The notes: generated from the letters alone by a model not told the origin. 6,094 bases of DNA from Pseudomonadota bacterium (GCA_018819005.1 JAHJQU010000158.1:1-6094), one strand, 5' to 3'. Numbered from the stretch's first letter, positions 1 through 5,965 are shown. A program made the numbers and translations.

Positions 1-77
1 GAAAAATGCCTGGAAATTATAACGCAATTTTCACTGACACCGGTTGTTTGGTGCCCTGCGCAAAAAAATGTTCTGCT
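1..77. other. Left edge downstream of the toxin gene
   Basis: Only a weak pairing CACC...GGTG (about 39-54) is visible. In the direction of toxin transcription the T run comes before it, so it is not a proper terminator. No gene is supported. Confidence 0.5.
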
Positions 78-398
78 TTAAAGGCCGAGTTGGGTTGTGA
101 TGGCCTTGCTGAGACTATCCATTTCACTTTTAGAAATGGAGACATCTGAATTGATAAGCCTCTTTTTGCTTACCGTAGTAATCTGATCAGCCATTGCTTT
201 AGACTTCTTACCACGAAATGTCACATATGCTTCACTCGGGTATAGTTTATCAATATTACTCGTTATAGGCACAACCTGGACTCGGTTCAGATAATGATTT
301 GCAGCGTCATTGCTTACGATGATAGCCGGTCTTTGTTTGCGGATTTCACCTTCAGCGGAAGGTTCGAAATTAATCCACCACACTTCACCTCTCTTCAT
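78..398 (-). CDS. MazF/PemK-family type II toxin (endoribonuclease)
   Basis: The 106-residue product is a MazF/PemK-type toxin; this family cuts mRNA at short specific sequences in the cytoplasm and stops growth until its antitoxin blocks it. Visible family marks are the N-terminal KRGEVWW strand, the loop GEIRKQRPAIIVSND (residues 17-31), VPITSN (43-48) and QITTVSKKRL (72-81). By alignment in my head with Bacillus MazF, Arg23 and Thr46 take the place of its catalytic Arg and Thr. The length is normal for the family and nothing looks broken, so the toxin is probably active. The ATG at 396-398 overlaps the last 14 bases of the antitoxin gene, and a GGAG (408-411) sits 9 bases upstream, inside the antitoxin gene. 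This suggests coupled translation. RNA cleavage specificity cannot be read from the sequence. Confidence 0.93.
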   Translation of the reverse strand: MKRGEVWWINFEPSAEGEIRKQRPAIIVSNDAANHYLNRVQVVPITSNIDKLYPSEAYVTFRGKKSKAMADQITTVSKKRLINSDVSISKSEMDSLSKAITTQLGL

Positions 399-615
399 CT
401 TTTATATCTCCAATAGTGCCTTCGGCCCATTCAAGGGCTTCAGATTCCCTGATTTGATCAGAGGCCATCTCCTTATAAGCAGAATACATGTTGCTTTTGA
501 GAACATGCGGACGAACTAACTCTTCAATAAAGCGACTGATTTTTCGTGGACCAATAACTGTTCGCAAGCCCTCATAAACCTCTTCATTTATGGTTATCGT
601 AAGTTTTTTTTGCAT
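385..615 (-). CDS. Ribbon-helix-helix-type antitoxin partner of the MazF-like toxin
   Basis: A 76-residue protein encoded directly before the MazF-like toxin. Residues 2-9 (QKKLTITI) form the short basic beta strand typical of ribbon-helix-helix DNA-binding proteins, followed by a helix (about 11-21), an IGPRKIS turn and a second helix (about 26-38). The C-terminal half (45-76) is helical and acidic, as expected for a tail that wraps around and inhibits the toxin. The expected roles are toxin neutralisation and repression of its own promoter. I chose the ATG at 613-615 because a strong AAGGAG (625-630) lies 9 bases upstream. A longer in-frame extension to 672 would run through the promoter and has no ribosome site. 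The exact subfamily (MazE-like or CopG-like) is uncertain. Confidence 0.88.
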   Translation of the reverse strand: MQKKLTITINEEVYEGLRTVIGPRKISRFIEELVRPHVLKSNMYSAYKEMASDQIRESEALEWAEGTIGDIKDEER

Positions 616-624
616 TATAATCAG

Positions 625-630
625 CTCCTT
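625..630 (-). promoter_or_regulatory. Ribosome binding site fixing the antitoxin start
   Basis: AAGGAG on the minus strand, 9 bases before the ATG at 613-615. It decides between this start and a longer in-frame reading that begins near 672. Confidence 0.8.
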
Positions 631-634
631 AAAC

Positions 635-660
635 TTTACACGTATGGTAACACGTGTAAA
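635..660. promoter_or_regulatory. Putative operator: inverted repeat over the antitoxin -10 region
   Basis: TTTACACG (635-642) and CGTGTAAA (653-660) form a perfect 8-bp inverted repeat with a 10-bp spacer. The repeat covers the -10 box and part of the -35/-10 spacer of the promoter. Binding by the dimeric antitoxin, or by the toxin-antitoxin complex, would block RNA polymerase, the usual form of autoregulation in type II modules. The repeat is seen directly; its role is inferred. Confidence 0.65.
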
Positions 661-672
661 ATCTAGTGTCAA
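644..672 (-). promoter_or_regulatory. sigma70-like promoter of the toxin-antitoxin operon
   Basis: On the minus strand a perfect -35 box TTGACA (667-672) is followed after exactly 17 bases by TACCAT (644-649), a 4/6 match to the -10 consensus. Transcription would start near 637, giving a short leader of about 20 bases that includes the AAGGAG ribosome site. It lies directly upstream of the antitoxin start and faces the right way. Confidence 0.7.
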
Positions 673-984
673 GGCATAATAAAAATGTCATGCGAAGGCG
701 GAACGCCGAAGTTGAGCCGCAAGTGAACAAAGTCCGGGCTTCATAATTCCTCAAGAGTATAACCCTTCGCTCGTTTCGCCTTCGATGCAACCCCATTATC
801 TCATCACTTTCTTATCAATTTATATATTGATGAACGTTATATCACCCCTATTTTGATTGTCTTGGCATGCTCTTTCCATATTATACTTTAAAAATATAGG
901 AAACGCATAATTTCATTGGCCCCGTTAACTCCCATTACCCCCGCTAATTTCATGGGTGTTTCCCTCTAAGATTTTACACTGAAT
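673..984. other. Intergenic stretch between large STAND gene and antitoxin promoter
   Basis: No supportable gene here. The stretch holds a long-range inverted repeat (CGAAGGCG at 693-700, CGCCTTCG at 777-784, with similar flanks), an AT-rich dyad ATCAAT-6-ATTGAT at 814-831, and a pair of similar short direct repeats around TAATTTCAT (908-916 and 945-953). I see no convincing Rho-independent terminator for the large gene: CCCAT (931-935) and ATGGG (952-956) can pair but have a long loop and no U tract. Confidence 0.6.
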
Positions 985-3900
985 TTACGTTGGCCACTGA
1001 AATGTCAGACGCCGTGCTAACTCTTGCATCCAGTGAGGTAATCGATCCTGACGCTGGTTTGTATATTGATGCCAGCTTGCTTGCCAACCCAGATCCACCA
1101 CCGCATCCGGGGTGTCCGTTGCACACCAGGTAGCGGCGCACAGCCAATAACAACGCACACGGTTCTTGTCGGCTGGAGATAAATTGTCCCAAGCGGTGAG
1201 CACAAGTTGGAAGTTTTCGGTGCGGGAAGTGGGTTCAGTAGCTCGGCATGCTTTTACAAAAGAGGCGAAAAGCAGAAATAGGGCACGGCGATGTATAGGT
1301 ATCTTCTCCGGGATAAAGTTCAAATCCGGAAGATCTCCTTTTATATCTGGATGATTACATAACCAATTGATGAAATATACACTGCAGACGATTTTGAACA
1401 GATCGCCATCAAAGCGTTCCGGAATTTTGGCTGCCAATCGGCGACGAATCTCCAAGGCCTGTCGAGCGTGCTTAAGGGCCTCCTCGTATTGGCCTCCATC
1501 AAGTAATCGATTCGAATAGTTATTTAATGATGATGCGTAGTCGGGTTCGTATCGATCCGGGTTTTTCTGAGCCAATCGGCGACGAATCTCCAAGGCATCC
1601 TGGGCATATTTGAAGGACTCTTCGTTTTGATCTGCATCACTCAAGTAAACCGAATAGTTATTTAATGATGATGCGTAGTCGGGTTCGTATCGATCCGGGT
1701 TTTTCTGAGCCAATCGGCGACGAATTTCCAATGCCTCTTGGATATGTTTAACAGCTAAATCGTTTTGACCGGCATCACTCAAGTCAATCGAATAATTACT
1801 TAATGATAATGCGTAGTCGGGTTCGTATCGATCCGGGTTTTTCTGAGCCAATCGGCGACGAATTTCCAATGCCTCTTGGATATGTTCAACAGCTAAATCG
1901 TTTTGACCGGCATTTCCTAAGTAAACAGAATGGTTGCTTAATAAAGCTGCATAGTTGGGTTCATATCGATCCGGATTTTTCTGGGCCAAACGGCGACAAA
2001 TCTCCAAGGCTTGCAGTCCGTACTTAAGTGCCTCTTCGTTTTGACCCGCCTGATTCAAGTGAGCCGAATAATTGCATAATGAATCTGTGTAGTCGGGTTC
2101 ATATCGATCTGGGTTTTTCTGAACTAATCGACGGCAAATCTCCAAGGCCTCCTGGTCATATTTGAGGGACTCTTCGTTTTGACCTGCATCACTCAAGTGA
2201 ACCGCATAATTATTTAATGACGTTGCATAGTGTGGTTCATATCGATCCCGGTCTTTCTGAGCAAATTGGTGGTGGATATCTAGTGCCTTGTGCCCATACT
2301 TAAGGGACTCTTCGTTTTGACCTGCATCACTCAAGTGAACCGCATAGCTACTTAACGAGTCTGCATAGTCGAACGCACAGGATTGTTGATCTTTAGGGGT
2401 TAGCCGTTCAAAGAATTTGACAGCCTCCTGTGTACATGATAATGCCTGTTCATGACGACCGATACGTCTTAAACACAGTGAATAGTTATCTAATGCTTTG
2501 GCATAATTGATTTTACTATCGAGATGGGTTGATCTCTTGGATAGTCTTTGACGGTATTTTGCCACCAGGAACTCCATCACGAAGCAACTGAGGTCTGCAA
2601 GCTGCACTGATTCTTCACGTAAGAATGGCGCCAGCAAGCCAGCAACCTGACTTTTAGATGCAGGCGACAAGCGGGTGAAAGCAGCTTCTGCCAAGGTGGA
2701 CAGCCGCCCTGGTGTTTCGATAGCCACGGCTATCATTTCCTGATAACAATGTGCAAAGTGACGTACCAAGGCATCCACAAGCGTCTCATGCAGATCTAAA
2801 CGCTGGCCGGACAGACGGGCAAGCATCGTCAGGGCATGACGGCGAACTGGCACACCGGCGCTGTTGGAAAGAACGGCATCCAGCAAGTCAGCGCCTTCTG
2901 GACGAAGCAGGGTCTGGGCCACCAAAGCCTCACCAAGAAGATCGGGGCGTACTGCTTGCAACCCCTGTTTACCGGGGTAGAGCGGAACCAATGCTTGAAA
3001 CAAGGCGTTAAAATCGGCAGAGCAGAGGTTGCCGTTTGCTTTGATCCAATAAGGCTCTGCGGCTCTGGGCGTGGTAAAGCCGCCGGCCAGTGTCGTAAGG
3101 GCCAGCAACTGTTGGGCAAGGCTTTCCGACTCGACCCATCCGAAATGAGCAAGCAATCTTCGCCAGTAGCGCTTCTCGTGATTCAAGAGTGCTTTGATCA
3201 GACCCTCTGCCGTCGCTGGGCGCTCACCATGAAGGGCCAGGAGGGCTAACATCTGCACATACAGGGGACGTTCAAAATGTTCTCCCGAAAGTTCAGGGGC
3301 CATGTCGGGGGCAGTTACGCCGAGGGCTTGGGCATAAGCGTGCAACGCTTGCCGGTAGGCTTGATCCCGATCTGGAACGGTTGCGTGGAGTGCCGACAGA
3401 TGGAAAGGTCCCGATGTGGCATATCCGCTCAGCAAGGGTTCGCACTGATGGTCCTTACTGGGCAGGTTGTCCCACCATTCCCCGCCATCACGCGCCAGCA
3501 GTAGGATGCGCACGGTCTGATCGACGGGAGTCTTTAATATTGATCTAATGAGGGCGAGCAAGTCTGCCTGGCGGGTTTCCGCATAATCGATAATGATCAG
3601 AAGCGGTTGGTTGAAATTGCGCAAGGTTTGCCAATTGTTGGCCATATCCTTGGCGTCGATGGTGATATCCAGGAAGCCTGCCTGCCACCCTGCCGTCAGT
3701 CGCTGTTGGCATAGCTCCAGGGCCAGCCGCGTCTTGCCTAACCCGCCGGCGCCGGTGATCAGCCTTACCGCCTGTGGCCATTGCATATCATCGAGCCAGT
3801 AGTTTAAGACGACGACTTCTGGCTGGCGAGCGAGGTCAAATGGTACGATGGACTCTTCAGCACGGAGCAATTGGCTCTCGGCAATTCCGGTACCTGATTT

Positions 3901-5292
3901 CCAGCACTTCAGGGGAATGTGAAGTGGGGAAGGGTGTGAACGAACAGAAGAGACTATCGGAGAAGAGGAGCCACTTGTGGTTTTCTCCACTGATACCGGT
4001 GCGATGACACGCATACTGCCTTTTTGCAAGGACCATCCAAAAGCCTGTGCCCCTTGTGCAGCGCAGGCCGACCAGGTATAGTCACCCAGCAAACCTCTTA
4101 ATGTACTTGCTTTCCGACGGGCCTCGTGCGGTTTATGGGCGATGGTTTTAAGTGCAGCAACAACAGCTTGCAGATCTTCTGAATGAAAGAATGGTGCAGA
4201 AACTGCCGCACGTACATCAACTACATTTACGCATCCAGTCCCAGCTCCAGGATGATTTTCTTCCAGAAAGCGATAGACTCCGCTGTTCTTGCTGATAATG
4301 AGGGGCACGCCCGCCGCAATCGCTTCCCACGCCACCAAACCAAAGCCCTCGTGCCAGGATGGCATCAGAGCTACGCTTGCCCTTTTTAAATCATTATAGA
4401 GGGTTTCCCGATCTTGCGTGTAAGGCAAGGCATGGAGATTGATCACGCTCTCAGCATATTTTTCCGCAAATTTCTTTAATTCGGTTTCAGGGTCGGATAG
4501 TGACTGTGATGGAGATTTATTAATTTGGGAGTCGAAATCAATGCCGCGCAAAACCAGCTTTGGTTGTGAACAGAGACCGTCGGGCATACCTCTTTCGCGC
4601 GCTTCGCGGTGAGCCTTTGCAAAGGCGGCAACTCCGAGGTGTCCTTGCTTGATACGCACGGCATCCTCACTGAGGCGGCCGCTTAAAAAAGCGGTGAAGG
4701 TTATTGGAGGTTCTACAGGCACTATCTCTGCCAGACCCGGAATCAGTGTGTGAACAGGCTTCGATGAGCATAGAAGATCCTTCAATGCATCGCGGAGTAA
4801 TGGGCCAACCGCTAAAACAATGTCGGCATTTTTGAACAGGTCTATTTGTTCCTGAGATTTTTCATAGGCGGTGTTAGAATTATCAGCGTAAGATTCATAA
4901 TGATCATAGCTCATATGATGAATCAATGCCGAAGAACCACCGGCAGTCTTAGCCGCCGCGTTCGCGGCAGCACCAGTGATGCGGTCATGCCCAAGCCATA
5001 CTGTCTGTTCAGGGATAAAGCTGATATTACGCTTTTTAAGCTCCTCGATACCGGCTTGCCCATGGGCCGCTGTGAACAACTTATCCCTCGGCACAATGGG
5101 CAGGGGAACCAAGGCCACATATGCTTTCTTTGCCTCTTTGATTTCTTTGTCGCCAGCGCTCGAAACGATGCATATAACTTGAACAACGAAATGATAAGCA
5201 ACACCAAATGCACTCAAAAAATCGGTGTTAAAGCTATTGATACCGCCGTATTTGCTGCCCCACTGCGTGGCAAATGTAATGAGTGTGTACAA
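985..5292 (-). CDS. GT4 glycosyltransferase - STAND ATPase - TPR fusion protein (NLR-like)
   Basis: A 1435-residue, probably cytosolic protein without signal peptide or membrane segments. In order it has a GT4-like glycosyltransferase (about 1-415), a Ser/Pro-rich linker (421-475), a STAND/NB-ARC-like ATPase core (about 478-690) with a helical extension (700-915), eight TPR-like repeats of 46 residues (926-1293) and an unrecognised tail (1294-1435). STAND proteins with TPR ends act as ATP-driven switches that assemble when the repeats sense a ligand. Here the likely output is sugar transfer by the N-terminal domain; donor and target are unknown. The start is TTG at 5290-5292: an AAGGGA lies just upstream (5297-5302), a stop codon closes the frame at 5302-5304, and the first internal Met (127) would remove the GGIN motif. 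No frameshift is seen. Phage defence is an inference from architecture and neighbourhood. Confidence 0.9.
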   Translation of the reverse strand: MYTLITFATQWGSKYGGINSFNTDFLSAFGVAYHFVVQVICIVSSAGDKEIKEAKKAYVALVPLPIVPRDKLFTAAHGQAGIEELKKRNISFIPEQTVWLGHDRITGAAANAAAKTAGGSSALIHHMSYDHYESYADNSNTAYEKSQEQIDLFKNADIVLAVGPLLRDALKDLLCSSKPVHTLIPGLAEIVPVEPPITFTAFLSGRLSEDAVRIKQGHLGVAAFAKAHREARERGMPDGLCSQPKLVLRGIDFDSQINKSPSQSLSDPETELKKFAEKYAESVINLHALPYTQDRETLYNDLKRASVALMPSWHEGFGLVAWEAIAAGVPLIISKNSGVYRFLEENHPGAGTGCVNVVDVRAAVSAPFFHSEDLQAVVAALKTIAHKPHEARRKASTLRGLLGDYTWSACAAQGAQAFGWSLQKGSMRVIAPVSVEKTTSGSSSPIVSSVRSHPSPLHIPLKCWKSGTGIAESQLLRAEESIVPFDLARQPEVVVLNYWLDDMQWPQAVRLITGAGGLGKTRLALELCQQRLTAGWQAGFLDITIDAKDMANNWQTLRNFNQPLLIIIDYAETRQADLLALIRSILKTPVDQTVRILLLARDGGEWWDNLPSKDHQCEPLLSGYATSGPFHLSALHATVPDRDQAYRQALHAYAQALGVTAPDMAPELSGEHFERPLYVQMLALLALHGERPATAEGLIKALLNHEKRYWRRLLAHFGWVESESLAQQLLALTTLAGGFTTPRAAEPYWIKANGNLCSADFNALFQALVPLYPGKQGLQAVRPDLLGEALVAQTLLRPEGADLLDAVLSNSAGVPVRRHALTMLARLSGQRLDLHETLVDALVRHFAHCYQEMIAVAIETPGRLSTLAEAAFTRLSPASKSQVAGLLAPFLREESVQLADLSCFVMEFLVAKYRQRLSKRSTHLDSKINYAKALDNYSLCLRRIGRHEQALSCTQEAVKFFERLTPKDQQSCAFDYADSLSSYAVHLSDAGQNEESLKYGHKALDIHHQFAQKDRDRYEPHYATSLNNYAVHLSDAGQNEESLKYDQEALEICRRLVQKNPDRYEPDYTDSLCNYSAHLNQAGQNEEALKYGLQALEICRRLAQKNPDRYEPNYAALLSNHSVYLGNAGQNDLAVEHIQEALEIRRRLAQKNPDRYEPDYALSLSNYSIDLSDAGQNDLAVKHIQEALEIRRRLAQKNPDRYEPDYASSLNNYSVYLSDADQNEESFKYAQDALEIRRRLAQKNPDRYEPDYASSLNNYSNRLLDGGQYEEALKHARQALEIRRRLAAKIPERFDGDLFKIVCSVYFINWLCNHPDIKGDLPDLNFIPEKIPIHRRALFLLFASFVKACRATEPTSRTENFQLVLTAWDNLSPADKNRVRCYWLCAATWCATDTPDAVVDLGWQASWHQYTNQRQDRLPHWMQELARRLTFQWPT
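988..1413 (-). other. Unrecognised C-terminal region of the fusion protein (residues 1294-1435)
   Basis: After the repeats come about 140 residues with no motif I recognise. They seem helical, with a hydrophobic stretch RRALFLLFASFVKACR (1335-1350) and a Trp/Cys-rich end (CYWLCAATWC, LGWQASWHQY, HWMQELARRL). It may cap the TPR superhelix or contribute to ligand sensing. Confidence 0.5.
1414..2517 (-). repeat. Tandem 138-bp repeats encoding eight 46-residue TPR-like units
   Basis: Eight units start at about residues 926, 972, 1018, 1064, 1110, 1156, 1202 and 1248, always 46 residues (138 bp) apart; a degenerate ninth begins at 1294. The core pattern is YEPDYA-SLNNYS-(V/I)-LSDAGQNEE-LK-QEALEIRRRLAQKNPDR, two amphipathic helices per unit as in TPRs, though longer than the classic 34 residues. 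The first two units are diverged and the later ones very similar. By eye, 1513-1587 and 1651-1725 are identical over 75 bp, and 1671-1775 differs from 1809-1913 at one base in 105. Such superhelical arrays bind peptides or proteins, so this is the probable sensing part. Confidence 0.92.
2923..3861 (-). other. Domain: STAND/NB-ARC-like P-loop ATPase (residues about 478-790)
   Basis: A lead-in LLRAEESIVPF (475-485) precedes Walker A GAGGLGKT (514-521, bases 3730-3753). LALELCQQRL follows, then Walker B PLLIIIDYAETR (563-574, Asp569) and a sensor strand VRILLLAR (594-601) with GEWW (604-607). RPLYVQMLALLAL (675-687) resembles the segment after the GxP motif of NB-ARC/NACHT-type proteins, and HEKRYWRRLL (705-714) begins a helical region. 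These marks point to ATP-dependent oligomerisation. I cannot separate NB-ARC from other STAND clades by eye. Confidence 0.85.
4048..5292 (-). other. Domain: N-terminal GT4-like glycosyltransferase (residues 1-415)
   Basis: The N-terminus LITFATQWGSKYGGINSFN carries the GGIN loop of GT-B enzymes after the first strand. The second Rossmann half starts near FTAFLSGRLSEDAVRIKQG (199-217) and holds KLVLRGI (245-251), a Leu-rich strand before the ALMPSWHEGFGLVAWEAIAAG stretch (308-328). Glu315 and Glu323 form the EX7E motif that binds the nucleotide-sugar donor in GT4 enzymes. All main motifs are intact, so activity is plausible. GT4 enzymes usually build polysaccharide, lipid or protein glycans; attached to a STAND ATPase the domain more likely acts as a regulated effector. 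The substrate cannot be told. Confidence 0.85.
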
Positions 5293-5296
5293 TTGT

Positions 5297-5302
5297 TCCC
5301 TT
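5297..5302 (-). promoter_or_regulatory. Ribosome binding site supporting the TTG start of the large gene
   Basis: AAGGGA on the minus strand lies 4 bases before the TTG at 5290-5292. The nearby out-of-frame ATG at 5303-5305 has only a pyrimidine-rich stretch upstream and would read into a stop after 23 codons, so TTG is preferred. The rare start codon with a modest, close ribosome site suggests low expression, which suits a potentially toxic effector. Confidence 0.6.
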
Positions 5303-5711
5303 CATGAAGAAAAAGAGACAAATATATCTTTCAGGTTGACTATTTCATCTAATAATCTATCAAATGACACCTTTTTGTTTGATTCGAGCAGACTGGGTTC
5401 TCACGATATCACAGGTTGATGTTTGCTTTTCTCTTTACCGCCTGGTTCTTCGGCAATGCCACAATGTTTTGTCCTAGGGGGCGACTTGGGGACATCAATA
5501 TATAAGTTGATCAAGTTAACAGCTCATCCCCAGCTCTCCTGATAGTCGTGCCCAAGTCAAGCCGCTATGCTCACCTCTGATTGACTTATAAAAACGCAGG
5601 CATTTTGCTTTGCTTCAGAGCGTGTGAGCGCAATTTCAGTTTTCGGCATGTGTAACCCGCCGCCGTGGCGATGATAAATAATAATCTCTATGTAACTAAT
5701 CCATATATATA

Positions 5712-5731
5712 ATGCGTCCTGCAGGACGCAT
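5712..5731. repeat. Perfect 20-bp palindrome
   Basis: ATGCGTCCTGCAGGACGCAT is identical to its own reverse complement, with no spacer. It sits between AT-rich TATATATA and GGGAATTTT. It could be the operator of a dimeric regulator, an extruding cruciform or a copy of a dispersed repeat. It has no U tract, so it is not a normal terminator. Confidence 0.85.
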
Positions 5732-5787
5732 GGGAATTTTGATGGGACTGTCGAAATGCGGACTTAAAGAACCATATGGCGCCTGAT

Positions 5788-5816
5788 TTGTCAATAAAAT
5801 TTCAGGGGGTTATAAA
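5788..5816 (+). promoter_or_regulatory. Promoter-like sequence facing right
   Basis: TTGTCA (5788-5793, 5/6 of the -35 consensus) is followed after 17 bases by TATAAA (5811-5816, 5/6 of the -10 consensus). A start near 5823 would coincide with the first base pairs of a hairpin. The match is good for a sigma70 promoter, but AT-rich flanks give chance hits. Confidence 0.45.
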
Positions 5817-5821
5817 AATAC

Positions 5822-5965
5822 TGATCGCCTCAAGGGCGGATCATAGGGTTCAATGGGCCGCGAGTTCAAGGATTGAAGCTCACCGCCGCAGAGCGGGCGG
5901 AGAATCTTCGACCGTAAGGAATATAGCCTGTTTTGAATTCGCTCGCTGTTTCAGTTCAAGTGAGC
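5822..5965 (+). ncRNA. Candidate structured small RNA with four hairpins
   Basis: Four local hairpins follow the promoter-like site. Hairpin 1 is TGATCGCC/GGCGGATCA (5822-5843). Hairpin 2 is GAGTTCAA/TTGAAGCTC with a 3-base loop (5862-5881). Hairpin 3 is CCGCCGC/GCGGGCGG with a 3-base loop (5883-5900). Hairpin 4 is GCTCGCT/AGTGAGC with one G-U pair (5941-5965). Hairpins 1 to 3 each have a single unpaired G on the 3' side. I do not recognise a known RNA family, the 3' end is unclear and no Rho-independent terminator is seen. The segment could also be a relic of a mobile element. Confidence 0.3.

Larger units (their letters stand above)
5293..5787. other. Upstream non-coding region of the large gene
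   Basis: No supportable protein gene. It should hold the promoter of the large gene, but no clear -35/-10 pair stands out on the minus strand: a TATATT (about 5322-5327) has no good -35. Visible structure includes a direct repeat ATATC...CAGGTTGA (5324-5339 and 5406-5419), an AT-rich dyad at 5494-5511 and an inverted pair GACTTGGG (5483-5490) / CCCAAGTC (5551-5558). Confidence 0.55.

Noticed and set aside
616..672. N-terminal extension of the antitoxin to 672
   Set aside because: It would translate the -35, operator and -10 sequences. The ATG at 615 has a strong AAGGAG at the right distance.
850..895. Plus-strand promoter-like TTGTCT-16-TATTAT
   Set aside because: It would face the 3' end of the large gene with no gene to drive. 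The region is AT-rich, so a chance match is likely.
1414..2517. CRISPR-like regular repeats
   Set aside because: The 138-bp period is in frame and encodes TPR-like helices; there are no short repeats with unique spacers.
2751..3249. Plus-strand and alternative minus-strand frames inside the ATPase region
   Set aside because: They are shadows of the long coding frame, whose translation carries clear domain motifs throughout.
4846..5307. 153-codon plus-strand frame opposite the glycosyltransferase
   Set aside because: It is antisense to conserved GT4 sequence and its Cys/Arg/Phe-rich translation resembles no protein I know.
5566..5658. Minus-strand 30-codon frame starting MPKTEIALTRSEAK
   Set aside because: No ribosome site, very short and no family recognised; the evidence is too thin to call a gene.
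5700..5780. Possible insertion-sequence end around the 20-bp palindrome and GGGACTGTCGAAATGCGG
   Set aside because: No matching inverted terminal repeat, target duplication or transposase fragment is seen in the window.
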